Counted from the stretch's first letter, positions 27,789 through 36,279 are shown. The stretch is DNA of 64,000 bases from Sporolactobacillus shoreicorticis (GCF_024125445.1 NZ_JAMXWM010000014.1:41851-105850), one strand, 5' to 3'. Numbers and translations: made by a program. The notes: generated by a model not told the origin, from the letters alone.

Positions 27789-28463
27789 GTGATATATATT
27801 ATTTCTGCTGCCTTATTAGTTATCACGTTGACCGTATCTTGTGCTTATTATTTCTTATCAATATATAAAAAGAAATTAGATATTATTTCAGATCAATTAT
27901 TAGACGAAATTAATAGCTTTAATAAAGAGATAAATGGGGATAGCGAAAACGAAAAAGATGATACATCTAATAGTATAAACGCAATATTAAATCAATATTC
28001 AATAAAAAATGACTATAAACAATTTATTATGATCGATGATGTATGGCTTAATAATATACTAACTCTACTGATTAAGCCTTTAAGAATTGATGAAAAAAGT
28101 AAACTTCGAATTGATCTTCTGGCAACACTCAAAAAATTCTCAGCGACTATATCAAAAGGTGAAATAATTGAAGGTGAGGATAGAGAAACTTTATTAAAAA
28201 CGGTTAAAAAATTATTTGAGATGGATTCAATAAATAGTAATGGTAATTATATTGCCTGTTATTTTGTGTTTTCATCCGATGGCAATTACTTTTTGAGGAT
28301 TGTTCTGACTAATACTGAAGTGAATCAATTTTCAATACGAATGGGAATTTTGCAGCGAAATGAAAAAAAACCTTTTTTATTCAATAAAGTCCCATTACCA
28401 TTTAATGATAGAGAGAATAATAAATATTGGAGAGGTTATTTTATTAATGAATATAGAGTTTAG
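27789..28463 (+). CDS. Membrane-anchored protein of unknown function
   Basis: About 224 aa when started at the GTG at 27789, which follows TTGGGAGTG. One N-terminal transmembrane helix (residues 2-23) and a cytosolic-type domain with a helical segment and a beta-rich C-terminus (NGNYIACYFVFSSDG). AT-rich like the gene before it. Together they could form a cargo pair. Confidence 0.58.
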   Translation: MIYIISAALLVITLTVSCAYYFLSIYKKKLDIISDQLLDEINSFNKEINGDSENEKDDTSNSINAILNQYSIKNDYKQFIMIDDVWLNNILTLLIKPLRIDEKSKLRIDLLATLKKFSATISKGEIIEGEDRETLLKTVKKLFEMDSINSNGNYIACYFVFSSDGNYFLRIVLTNTEVNQFSIRMGILQRNEKKPFLFNKVPLPFNDRENNKYWRGYFINEYRV

Positions 28464-28511
28464 TTATCTTTAATGATCAATAAATTATTTGTTTTATTGA
28501 AATTGAAAGGA

Positions 28512-28790
28512 ATGATGGAGATGGATTCTCTTTTAAATTTGCCTGTAACATATGAAATCACATTTGCAACTCGTCAAGCAGCACATGACTACTATGATAA
28601 GAGTGTGGACTATTGGAGTAGTCAGATAGGTAAACGAACGGTTAATAATAATGCTTGGTATGTATTTACGAAATTGGAAGAGACACATTTTAAAGAAGAA
28701 ATCAGTAAATTATTTATTAAAATGGATATTTCTTCCGACAAATATAAGATAATAAAAACTGATATTGGTTATTGGCAATCTCCATTTTGA
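28512..28790 (+). CDS. Small phage protein
   Basis: About 92 aa, not recognised. Start among ATG 28512, 28515 or 28521 behind GAAAGG. Mixed alpha/beta with many aromatic residues (AAHDYYDKSVDYWSSQIG). Ends at a bidirectional terminator shared with the minus-strand gene. Confidence 0.58.
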   Translation: MMEMDSLLNLPVTYEITFATRQAAHDYYDKSVDYWSSQIGKRTVNNNAWYVFTKLEETHFKEEISKLFIKMDISSDKYKIIKTDIGYWQSPF

Positions 28791-28803
28791 TGTTTTTTCA
28801 ATA

Positions 28804-28838
28804 GATAAAGAGACCGGCACACAACCGATCTCTTTATC
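28804..28838. terminator. Bidirectional terminator between convergent genes
   Basis: GATAAAGAGACCGG (28804-28817) pairs with CCGATCTCTTTATC (28825-28838) over 14 bp with one mismatch. It sits exactly between the plus gene ending at 28790 and the minus gene ending at 28839. Confidence 0.75.
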
Positions 28839-29087
28839 TTATAGAAACAAAATAATAAGCAACAGTACAAATTGTATTATACTGAATGCAATATTCCCCC
28901 TTGAATGATCGTTGATTAAGTGGATGATTAAAATCACGCCAAAAATTATAGCGATAATCCCATTTACGAGCATATTGTGAAATGGTTGGAAAAAATGAGC
29001 AATTGCGAGGAAAAAAAGAATAGCAATTAAACACACATAGACATTAGAAAATTGTTTAATCATCTTCAAAGTGATCTTCGCTGACAT
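28839..29087 (-). CDS. Three-helix membrane protein
   Basis: 82 aa with hydrophobic segments at about residues 14-32, 39-56 and 65-82 and few polar residues. It overlaps the upstream minus gene by 32 bp, so both form one transcript. No family recognised; its size and topology also fit a holin, but its orientation is opposite to the late genes. Confidence 0.65.
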   Translation of the reverse strand: MSAKITLKMIKQFSNVYVCLIAILFFLAIAHFFQPFHNMLVNGIIAIIFGVILIIHLINDHSRGNIAFSIIQFVLLLIILFL

Positions 29088-29319
29088 TAATTGTTATCTT
29101 TTTGTCTTTGAAGTCAATTAGTGGATTAGAGTCATAACCAACATCATGAATCTGTATGCTTGTATCTGTCAAGCTAAAAATTAAACCAAGTGTATGATCT
29201 TCGTCTAATACAGTGTACGATTGAGTGTTCTCAATGCTTTTAAAAGCAGAGTATGCTTCCGGGAGATCAATTGTCCATCCGTTGCCAAGAGAAACATTTT
29301 TAAACTTTACATCGCTCAA
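29056..29319 (-). CDS. Small beta-rich phage protein
   Basis: 87 aa, not recognised. Acidic, alternating hydrophobic pattern (VSLGNGWTIDLPEAYSAF, then FSLTDTSIQIHDVG). First gene of a two-gene minus-strand unit facing away from the replication region, a place where immunity genes often sit. No helix-turn-helix visible. Confidence 0.6.
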   Translation of the reverse strand: MSDVKFKNVSLGNGWTIDLPEAYSAFKSIENTQSYTVLDEDHTLGLIFSLTDTSIQIHDVGYDSNPLIDFKDKKITINVSEDHFEDD

Positions 29320-29389
29320 AACTTATCGCTCCTTATGTATATTAGTCACACAGTTGTCACATTTAATCTATAAAAATATCAAATAGCCC

Positions 29390-29418
29390 TTGCATTTAAA
29401 TTGCAACGGTAGTAAACT
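29390..29418 (+). promoter_or_regulatory. Candidate early promoter before the replication region
   Basis: TTGCAT (29390-29395), 17-bp spacer, TAAACT (29413-29418). It lies in the divergent spacer between the minus unit and the replication genes. A well-placed AGGAGG (29491-29496) downstream precedes an eight-codon open frame (MQMVNRN, 29501-29524), possibly a leader peptide. Confidence 0.5.
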
Positions 29419-29597
29419 AATTATGTGCCTATTTATTTACTGGTAGGTACACTTATCCAAATTACTCTTACTTTACAAGTTTTATTCTACAGGAGGTTAT
29501 GCAAATGGTCAATAGAAATTAGCAAATTTGTTCAAGAAAATTGTCGGTGAGTAACGAGACGGTGAACATACATAACAATGAGAGGGACATACATATA

Positions 29598-29807
29598 ATG
29601 AAAGCGGAATTGAAAAACATACGATTTTTTTATTGTTACGACAAGGAACTTGAGAGATACCTATCCAATCATGGACTTCGCTATATCACCCATTCAATTA
29701 GTGTGCAGAATAATTTACAGTTTTGGCAGTATTTCCAAACAACGGAATTGAGTAGATTGATCGATGCATACAAGAAATTGAAGAAAATAGAGTATGTCAA
29801 AAACTAA
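29598..29807 (+). CDS. Small protein resembling DUF5659
   Basis: 69 aa. The pattern FFYCYDKELERYLSNHGLRYI ... FWQYFQTTELSRLIDAY resembles the DUF5659 family of small Firmicutes phage proteins, function unknown. ATG at 29598 is preferred over a TTG at 29541 because GAGAGGG lies upstream. The last codons contain the first of the four iterons. Confidence 0.6.
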   Translation: MKAELKNIRFFYCYDKELERYLSNHGLRYITHSISVQNNLQFWQYFQTTELSRLIDAYKKLKKIEYVKN

Positions 29808-29940
29808 TAAAAATTTCTAAGACTATTTCAGAGCCATGTCAAAAAATAATAAAAAAATCTATAGATTTTGACAAGACGTGTCAAAAACTAATAAAAAAAT
29901 TATTAAAATTTGACATGGTGATGTCAAAAAGTAATAAAAA
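29795..29940 (+). repeat. Four iterons TGTCAAAAAnTAATAAAAA, 42-43 bp apart
   Basis: Copies at 29795-29813, 29837-29855, 29879-29897 and 29922-29940. Their spacing is 42, 42 and 43 bp, close to four helical turns, so all face one side of the helix. Copies 3 and 4 also form inverted repeats with sequence before them: TTTTGACA/TGTCAAAA across 5 bp and TTTGACAT/ATGTCAAA across 4 bp. This layout, next to a candidate initiator gene, fits a replication origin or a multi-site operator. Confidence 0.8.
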
Positions 29941-30137
29941 ATTTATTAAATTTTGGACTGTTTATATCTTTACTTCTCTTTTATATTATTACTTCTTCTT
30001 ACAGGAGCGCTTGCGCCTACGGCGCTGCGCTTGGAAGAAGAGAGAAATTGAAAAGAGACAAAAGAAAAGACAAAAGCAAGAGCAAAGACCAAAAGACAAA
30101 AGCGCAAATGCGAAAGACAGGAGTAAACCAATAATAT
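29941..30137 (+). other. Probable origin region: AT-rich tract, GC hairpin, polypurine run
   Basis: After the iterons comes an AT-rich stretch (to about 30000). Then follows a GC hairpin, GCGC-TT-GCGCC (30007-30017) against GGCGC-T-GCGC (30021-30030), and a long A/G-only-type tract with AAAGACAAAAG repeats (30031-30120). A 78-codon frame runs through it but starts inside an iteron without a ribosome binding site. I read this as origin DNA, not a gene. Confidence 0.55.
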
Positions 30138-31547
30138 ATGGGAAAAAATGAAAAACAATCAGTAAATCCTAAACTTATCTTATACAACGTGTTCGCCGAA
30201 CCTAAGTCAAAATATCATTTGACAGTTGATGAGTTGTTTCTCTATTCATTTCTACTCTCCAATAAAAATCATTTGAACTTTTTCGGGACGGACATTAACT
30301 ACATAACGTCTATCATCAAACCTCATGTCAAATTACCTTATCAGATGACCAAGCGCAAGAAACAAATTAAATCAATGCTGCTTTCGATGCTTAACAAACA
30401 AATTATTTCATTCAATTTTGATGAAAATCCCAGTGCCAGCGCACCACTAAAAATTACGTTTTTTGACAATCTGGAAGATTCAAGTATCGGCAAAGGTATT
30501 AAAGGTTTTGTTCCGATTGATATTAAAAAATATTTCTCATTTGATGATTCGTTTGACTGGTACATATATTTTGCTGTTAAGCGATTTGATAGCGTAAATG
30601 GTTTTGTCTCAGACTATAAACGATGGGCAAATATTTTAGAATGTACACGAAATACGGCAATCAGTAAAGTTCAGCACGCAATAAACAAAGGATATATTTT
30701 TTGCAACACAGGTGATTATGACGAAACACATAAGCACCAATCAACTAATACATATAAAACTATACCGTTTTCAAGCGAAGATAAAACGAAACAGACAATT
30801 AAGAAAGAGAAGCAGGACAGCAAGAAGGCAACTCAACAATCCTCAAATGAAGTGGACACTGGACACTGGTTAAATGGTGGCAAGATTGATATTGATGATT
30901 GGAAGATTTATCTAACATCTGATGATGCTAAGTTTAAGAAAAAATGTGATCGAGTTTATGAAGCTATTATCACCAAAAGTCCGGGCAGTAAAAAATATCT
31001 TGATAGAACACGAGAAGAAGCTGAATATGATTTGAGAAAAAAGAGAGAAAAACAAGAACTTGAATCCATAAAATCAGCTAAAAATGCTGCAAGATTAAAA
31101 AATGGATCGGTTGTCATTGTTACACAAGAGAACATAGATCAATTGTTACCACAAATTACTGAAATGTTTTTCTCAAGTGCTGAGGATTGCAGTCAATTAA
31201 ACGATTACAAAAAAGTAACTGTATTCAATCCAAATATGACCGATGAAGAAGGAAATAAACAAAAAATTGATCGTCCAGATATGATTGACTATGGAAAAGA
31301 TTTATATGCTCAGATTGTTAAAAAAGATGAAATGTTGACTTGGGATAAATTCAAAGAATTGATCAATGAAGTAAATAAAAAGTTTGGATTTGACACAGTT
31401 GGAAATCATCATCAAGTCATTCATGTTGATGTTAATAGAAATAGTTTTAACGTTTTAAAACCAAAACTGGAAAAGAAAAAAGTAGAAAAGATAGACATGG
31501 ATGCGATGGAAGAACAGCTTAAAAAAGAACGTGAACTTAATAAATAA
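30138..31547 (+). CDS. Candidate replication initiator
   Basis: 469 aa. The N-terminal 210 residues look like a winged-helix replication protein (LTVDELFLYSFLLSNKNHL, then a second unit WANILECTRNTAISKVQHAINKGYIF). A charged linker (215-245) precedes a long helical, Lys/Glu-rich C-terminal half. Its location right after iterons and origin-like DNA supports an initiator. No helicase or primase motif is present. Overlaps or abuts the polymerase gene at its stop. Confidence 0.6.
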   Translation: MGKNEKQSVNPKLILYNVFAEPKSKYHLTVDELFLYSFLLSNKNHLNFFGTDINYITSIIKPHVKLPYQMTKRKKQIKSMLLSMLNKQIISFNFDENPSASAPLKITFFDNLEDSSIGKGIKGFVPIDIKKYFSFDDSFDWYIYFAVKRFDSVNGFVSDYKRWANILECTRNTAISKVQHAINKGYIFCNTGDYDETHKHQSTNTYKTIPFSSEDKTKQTIKKEKQDSKKATQQSSNEVDTGHWLNGGKIDIDDWKIYLTSDDAKFKKKCDRVYEAIITKSPGSKKYLDRTREEAEYDLRKKREKQELESIKSAKNAARLKNGSVVIVTQENIDQLLPQITEMFFSSAEDCSQLNDYKKVTVFNPNMTDEEGNKQKIDRPDMIDYGKDLYAQIVKKDEMLTWDKFKELINEVNKKFGFDTVGNHHQVIHVDVNRNSFNVLKPKLEKKKVEKIDMDAMEEQLKKERELNK

Positions 31548-31561
31548 TGGAGGATTACATA

Positions 31562-34324
31562 GTGAAACATAATAAAACTGAGATTTTATTGAATGACCAA
31601 ATATTCTTACTGAGTGTTGATAGTATGGCATTTTTCACTGATAAAGAAAAATGGTTATTCTATCTTCAAAATGAATTTAAGCACATGAATGAAGGAAAGA
31701 ATAATATGGATTTACGTGTCTGTGATTATTATGGTCAAATTGATGCTGAAAAGTTTAAGAAGAAATTATCAAAAGCATATGGGAAATACAGAAAACTTTT
31801 ACTCAAGAAATTTGGTGAACTTACTAACACAAGACAGATCAGAAAGGATTATTTGTGTTATTTAGATAAACGAGACAAACATTTCCATTTAAGAAAAAGT
31901 AATATCATTTCAATGTTTGATGGAATATTGACAAGGTTGATTGGATGTCAAAAAGGACAGATTACAAAGGAACTTATTATCGTTAAAAATTTTTATTATC
32001 CCGTTATGGAACAATTAATTCACAATGGTTTTGACTTTGGAAATATTCACTATCGGTATTTATCAAGTGGATCAGGTCAGATAAAAGAACATAAAATGAT
32101 GTTTATTCGTGAGAGTACATACAATAAAATTAAGAACAGATTAATGTGTGGGCTGACCATTGATGAAATTAACCGAAAGGGTGGAGTAAATCCAAACAAG
32201 TTAAATAGTTATTTAAGTTTGGCTGCATCGGCTTCCGCACCATGGGAAGATTTTCCGATTAATGATGTTCTCGTTGTTCCTGATTATTCAACCAATGTCA
32301 CGGACGCTTTTGATTTTATTGATAAAGTTGAAAAAACAAGAAAAGTTAAGGATAGTAATGGGAAAATTAAGGAAGAAAAATTTCTTCAACTTTCAGAGGA
32401 TATTAACAAAAACAATGAAATGACTGTTCCAGTTGAGTCATTTGACGGTTTTGGAATTGTTGATCCGGAAATTGCAGATAAAATTTCAGACATTTTCATC
32501 TTTCGTGCACCTTGGTGTAAGGGATTGCTGGCAAGTGTTCCATTCATGGATTATTTTGATAATCTTCCTGAGGCCAAGAGTGGTCATTTAATAGTAAAAG
32601 ATGCCTGGGGTGATGATTATGACATACTTAAAAATAAGCCTAAAATCATCATGACAGACAGCCAATTAAAAATGAGAAAGTATTATGATTCGCTTGATGA
32701 CTTTAAGAAAAGGTTCAACGACAATAATTGTTTAGCCGGTATCGCATCAGTAAATGACATTAGAAATAGGGTAAATCTAAATTATCAATTTTTGCAGACG
32801 CTTGATCTAACCGATGATGAACTAAACGAATTGATTAAACCATTGAAAGACACAATTCGGAAGATCAATGTAGGCGATAATGAAACCATGTTGAAGGTCA
32901 TTGGTGCAACTCAAGATCAAAAAGAAATTAAAGACAGTCATATAAAGGCGGTCAGCTTGTATCATAATTTGCTTAGAGATCCATTCATTAAAAAGTTGGT
33001 AACAGATACTAAAGCCGCAATGATTAAAGATGTTTTGGGTGGCACTTTCAAAATTGATGGCTATCGCAATGTGTTTATTCTGCCTGATGTCGTCAATTTT
33101 ATGAGCCAGATTGTTTATGATGAAGAACATGCTGAATTTGCTATTGAGAAGAATCAAGTTATTTTTGACAAATATAAGCCAGGTACAACCGTTGATGTAC
33201 TGAGAAGTCCCCATTTATATGTGGAGCATGCACTCCAAACAGTTAGTAGGGTTGAAGAAAAATATAAGAAATATTTTTGTGGAGATGGATTATACATAAG
33301 TAGTAAATCATCAACCTCACTTTTGATCATGTGTGATTACGATGGCGATCATGTGAGCGTGACAAATAACAATATCTTGATTGGTGCGGCTAAAAGAAAA
33401 ATTAAGGAGTGTGACATTCATCCGCTTTACTATGAGATGTTTTCTTCAGACCCCGTTCCGATCAATAATGAGGTGATCGGTGAAAATTTGAAAGTAGCAT
33501 ACGGTCAGAATATAGGGATTATTAGCAATGCAATCAGTAAAATTTTGAACGGTGAAAAACCTGATATGGACGCTGTTCGGTTGCTTACTGCTAAAAATAA
33601 TTTTACAATTGATTTTGCTAAAACATTGACTAATGTTGAATTGCCGGAGAAAGCTAAAAAATATTTGAATAATAAGGTTAAGCTGCCGCACTTCTTTAAA
33701 TATGCGAAGGATAAAAAAGAAAGTCAAATGGTCAGAAGAAATGAAAGTACAGTCAATCGGATTGAACGACTAATGAAAGATCCTGAAGGAACGAAAGATA
33801 AAGATAAAATATATAGGAATATTGCTTTTAGGGATAGTGTTCCGATGTATGAGTATCAAAAAATGATCAGCAAAAATAGAAGATGGAATGACGAGGCAGC
33901 AATCAAAATAAGGAAAAAATATGATGCAGCTAATAAACAAAAGCTCAAGAGCATGCCTAAAGATGGAGAAGATCATACAGCTAAATACTTCTGTAATAAA
34001 TTAAAAAATGAGTTAATCAAGACTGTCGAGGATAACAAAAAGAATTATTCTGATGTAGATGCTGAAAAATACGCCTGTGACATCCTAGTCAAATATTTAT
34101 ACGGAGATAAAAAAAGCAAGAGTAAAGATACACTTTGGAAAATGTTTGGTAATCAGATTGTCGAGAATATTATCTGCTATCAAAAAACGCATATGAAATG
34201 TCTCCGATGTGGCAAGGAAATTGAGAAAAATAAAAATCGGAAATACTGTGATGATTGCAATAAACTTGTGACAGCGGAAAATAAGAAAAAGAGTAGACGT
34301 AAAAAACAATTAATGGGAGCCTGA
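31562..34324 (+). CDS. Single-chain RNA polymerase-like protein (YonO/RdRP-like)
   Basis: About 920 aa. It shows the landmarks of the double-psi-beta-barrel polymerases of the SPbeta YonO / eukaryotic RdRP (QDE-1) group. The catalytic triad DYDGD is at 33335-33349 in LLIMCDYDGDHVSV. An upstream barrel has FDGFGIVDPEIA followed by FRAPWCKGLLAS with a lysine at 32519. VLRSPHL lies before the triad, as in the RdRP VxRxPxxHxGD segment. A C-terminal zinc ribbon (CLRCGK ... CDDC) follows. GTG at 31562 is chosen because GGAGG precedes it; an ATG at 31547 is also open. Likely substrates are NTPs and phage DNA, as for YonO, but template use is not proven here. Confidence 0.78.
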   Translation: MKHNKTEILLNDQIFLLSVDSMAFFTDKEKWLFYLQNEFKHMNEGKNNMDLRVCDYYGQIDAEKFKKKLSKAYGKYRKLLLKKFGELTNTRQIRKDYLCYLDKRDKHFHLRKSNIISMFDGILTRLIGCQKGQITKELIIVKNFYYPVMEQLIHNGFDFGNIHYRYLSSGSGQIKEHKMMFIRESTYNKIKNRLMCGLTIDEINRKGGVNPNKLNSYLSLAASASAPWEDFPINDVLVVPDYSTNVTDAFDFIDKVEKTRKVKDSNGKIKEEKFLQLSEDINKNNEMTVPVESFDGFGIVDPEIADKISDIFIFRAPWCKGLLASVPFMDYFDNLPEAKSGHLIVKDAWGDDYDILKNKPKIIMTDSQLKMRKYYDSLDDFKKRFNDNNCLAGIASVNDIRNRVNLNYQFLQTLDLTDDELNELIKPLKDTIRKINVGDNETMLKVIGATQDQKEIKDSHIKAVSLYHNLLRDPFIKKLVTDTKAAMIKDVLGGTFKIDGYRNVFILPDVVNFMSQIVYDEEHAEFAIEKNQVIFDKYKPGTTVDVLRSPHLYVEHALQTVSRVEEKYKKYFCGDGLYISSKSSTSLLIMCDYDGDHVSVTNNNILIGAAKRKIKECDIHPLYYEMFSSDPVPINNEVIGENLKVAYGQNIGIISNAISKILNGEKPDMDAVRLLTAKNNFTIDFAKTLTNVELPEKAKKYLNNKVKLPHFFKYAKDKKESQMVRRNESTVNRIERLMKDPEGTKDKDKIYRNIAFRDSVPMYEYQKMISKNRRWNDEAAIKIRKKYDAANKQKLKSMPKDGEDHTAKYFCNKLKNELIKTVEDNKKNYSDVDAEKYACDILVKYLYGDKKSKSKDTLWKMFGNQIVENIICYQKTHMKCLRCGKEIEKNKNRKYCDDCNKLVTAENKKKSRRKKQLMGA

Positions 34325-34339
34325 GAGGGCTTCTTTTTT
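34315..34339 (+). terminator. Terminator overlapping the polymerase stop codon
   Basis: GGAGCC pairs with GGCTTC around TGAGAG with a wobble, followed by six T. The stem includes the last sense codons and the TGA. Confidence 0.6.
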
Positions 34340-34421
34340 GGTGCGAAAAGAATAATAGATCAATAATAGTCATTATAAGTTGATATTAAACGTTATTTTG
34401 ATATTGTCAATTCTAATTATT

Positions 34422-34451
34422 TTGACTATATCCATAATACGTTGATATAAA
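34422..34451 (+). promoter_or_regulatory. Candidate promoter for the middle genes
   Basis: TTGACT (34422-34427), 18-bp spacer, TATAAA (34446-34451). The surrounding spacer repeats TTGATAT three times (about 34380, 34400 and 34442), which could be operator half-sites. No gene is seen between 34340 and 34585. Confidence 0.45.
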
Positions 34452-34585
34452 AGGGATTGAAGCGTATTGAGATAGACACCATTAGGGAAGCAATACAATT
34501 TATTTTAAATTAAACTTATCAATTAAAGCCTTAATAATTGCAATTAAATTGGCTTTTATAGATGGAATCTTGAAGAAAGGAAGGA

Positions 34586-34810
34586 ATGATGATGACATAT
34601 GATGAGATCGAGAAGTTGGCCGAAATCAAACGAAGAAAGAAAATAACGGGACGTAAATGCGCTCAACAGATCGGAGTTTCAGATCCAATGATTAGTTACT
34701 TTTTCAATCACAGAGAAAGTTTGTCATTGGACAAGCAAGAAAAGTTAAAAAACTTCATTGATGATTATCCGGAGTATGTCTTGATCCGTATGCCGGTGAA
34801 ATCCGAATAA
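34586..34810 (+). CDS. Small Cro-like helix-turn-helix protein
   Basis: 74 aa with a helix-turn-helix of XRE/Cro type (RKCAQQIGVSDPMISYFFNHRE, split here at the turn GVS). Three ATG codons are possible behind GAAGGAAGG. It may regulate middle or late transcription. It is the only clear small HTH regulator in the prophage, and no CI-like partner with a peptidase or dimer domain is visible. Confidence 0.7.
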   Translation: MMMTYDEIEKLAEIKRRKKITGRKCAQQIGVSDPMISYFFNHRESLSLDKQEKLKNFIDDYPEYVLIRMPVKSE

Positions 34811-35174
34811 AACTTGTCGTCACAAGTCAGCGACAATAAACAATTGAGCATGGTGCTGAACCAATCCGCACCTTAATCTCGATTGGGAATTTTTTATCAC
34901 ACACCATTTGACGGCAAGGACAGTGTTCCGCTGTGCCACCTGCGCCCACTCCGTCAAAAAATAAAAGGACGCCCCTCCTATATTTTTACTATTGTTGTAG
35001 GGTTGTAGTAGCGCAGACGAGAACTACTGAAATAATCTCGTTAAGTTGTTTTGTGTTCATTTTTTAATTCTCCTTTATTATTTTGTCAGGCATTTTGCCT
35101 GGCTTTTTTATTTTGCTAATAATTAACATTTATATAGATTTTTGATTTTATTTTGAAAAGAAAGGAATGAGGAA
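34811..35174. other. Spacer with structured DNA and a small minus-strand gene
   Basis: An inverted repeat TTTGACGG (about 34909) / CCGTCAAA (about 34961) encloses an inner ACAG/CTGT stem, and a GC-rich loop stands out in AT-rich DNA. CAGGC-ATTTT-GCCTG (near 35088-35102) is followed by T6, a plus-strand terminator. A 23-codon minus-strand gene (34989-35060) lies between them. The layout is like a small peptide gene with an antisense RNA. Confidence 0.5.
34989..35060 (-). CDS. 23-residue hydrophobic peptide
   Basis: Starts MNTKQLNEIISVVLV and ends ATTTLQQ. A good AAAGGAG site lies nine bases before the ATG, and a minus-strand promoter TTCAAA - 17 bp - TATAAA (35157 to 35129) lies upstream with a hairpin in the leader. 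Promoter, leader hairpin, strong ribosome binding site and possible antisense transcript resemble type I toxin genes. The peptide itself matches no toxin I know. Confidence 0.5.
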   Translation of the reverse strand: MNTKQLNEIISVVLVCATTTLQQ

Positions 35175-35549
35175 ATGCAATTTAGTGATCGAGATCAAGA
35201 TTACAGAAATCATCAAAAAGCTTACTACTATAACGAGAAACAAGAGCAGAGTAAACCATATTGGACAAGGGATAAAAATTATTACGATGAAATGAGACGA
35301 CCGCACAAAGATGACACAGTGAAGGTAATTATGACTCAAAACGAACTAGAAAAACTGATTTTCAGTCAGGTGATGAACGCGCAGGAGCATCTGTTAAATA
35401 TTATTATGAATCGTTTCCGAATACTGACGAAGAACCAAGAAGAAATTAAACAAGCGGAAGGGACTATCTTTAGTTTAGTCAATCAGATAGTTGGGGATAA
35501 TCGAGAGATTTACAAACAATTAAATGAATTAAAAAAGGAGATTAATTAA
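35175..35549 (+). CDS. Phage protein, coiled-coil C-terminus
   Basis: 124 aa, not recognised. A very polar, tyrosine-rich N-terminal half (about residues 5-45) and a helical second half (ILTKNQEEIKQAEGTIFSLV) that probably forms a coiled coil. ATG after GAAAGGAATGAGG. First of a run of small genes read together. Confidence 0.62.
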   Translation: MQFSDRDQDYRNHQKAYYYNEKQEQSKPYWTRDKNYYDEMRRPHKDDTVKVIMTQNELEKLIFSQVMNAQEHLLNIIMNRFRILTKNQEEIKQAEGTIFSLVNQIVGDNREIYKQLNELKKEIN

Positions 35550-35550
35550 T

Positions 35551-35769
35551 ATGGAAGAAAAAAATCAGATTAAGACAATTAACAACAGTAGCAGAAATTA
35601 TCAAGCACCGACCGTGCATCAACAGTGGGTTGGGTTAAAGCTGAAATATTTGGATTCATTGGTTGCCATTGATGCAGAACGTGATGACGTTAATGCAAGC
35701 AATGAAATCAAAAAGTTAATTGAAATTTTGAATGATGAACTGATTGTGGCCGGCGGTGAGCGTAAATAA
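35551..35769 (+). CDS. Small phage protein
   Basis: 72 aa, not recognised, starting one base after the previous stop and overlapping the next start (TAATGA). Helical, acidic C-terminus (ASNEIKKLIEILNDEL). Confidence 0.58.
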   Translation: MEEKNQIKTINNSSRNYQAPTVHQQWVGLKLKYLDSLVAIDAERDDVNASNEIKKLIEILNDELIVAGGERK

Positions 35770-36071
35770 TGAGCAATGATAAGGAATATTTTACAATCAT
35801 CAATACACGTGATAACGGGATTGAAATTGCATATCTCACGAGAGAAGAAATCATTGATAAGACTGCTGATTTATTTGAAATGAATTATGTTTATGCGCGA
35901 AATCGGGAAGGTATCCTGAGACAAATTCTGGATGTCATTTTATTGGATGACAAAAATGAAGCTGTATCAACAACGGCATTAGCAAGCGAATGTGGAACAG
36001 ATGCAGAATATCAATTTGAGATTGATCAATTATTGAAAAATGCTGAAGTAGACGAGTACGCGGAGATTTAA
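35769..36071 (+). CDS. Small acidic phage protein
   Basis: 100 aa, not recognised; acidic, with a region IAYLTREEIIDKTADLFEMNY. Coupled to the gene before it. Downstream is a 103-bp spacer before a short open frame at 36175. Confidence 0.58.
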   Translation: MSNDKEYFTIINTRDNGIEIAYLTREEIIDKTADLFEMNYVYARNREGILRQILDVILLDDKNEAVSTTALASECGTDAEYQFEIDQLLKNAEVDEYAEI

Positions 36072-36174
36072 TGCGTGAAAGAAAAATAAACAACGTAACA
36101 AACCTGAATGATGATTAGAATAAGAGTTTCTTCAAAATTGAATGAAATTAAATGAAATAAGGGAGAGGATTAAG

Positions 36175-36279
36175 ATGATTTATCAAGTAAATGAGTATGG
36201 GATTGTGTCTGTTGTAAGAAAAGGATTTGGAGAATTTGGAAACAATCAAAGATGTTGTGAAGGATTACACGGTTGGTAA
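36175..36279 (+). CDS. Short frame before the HNH-type gene (leader or remnant)
   Basis: 34 codons, MIYQVNEYGIVSVV..., with a better ribosome binding site (GGGAGAGG) than the gene it overlaps. It runs out of frame into the next gene by 53 bp. It may be a leader that couples translation, or the 5' stub of a gene interrupted by the endonuclease gene. Confidence 0.35.
   Translation: MIYQVNEYGIVSVVRKGFGEFGNNQRCCEGLHGW

Noticed and set aside
29795..29940. Four evenly spaced repeats as a CRISPR array
   Set aside because: Repeats are 19 bp and AT-only-like, the spacers of about 23 bp contain related A-rich sequence, and no cas genes are near. Iterons fit better.
29915..30151. 78-codon frame with a hydrophobic part and a Lys/Arg/Glu tail
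   Set aside because: It begins inside an iteron without a ribosome binding site and its tail is just translated polypurine repeat. Origin DNA is the simpler reading.
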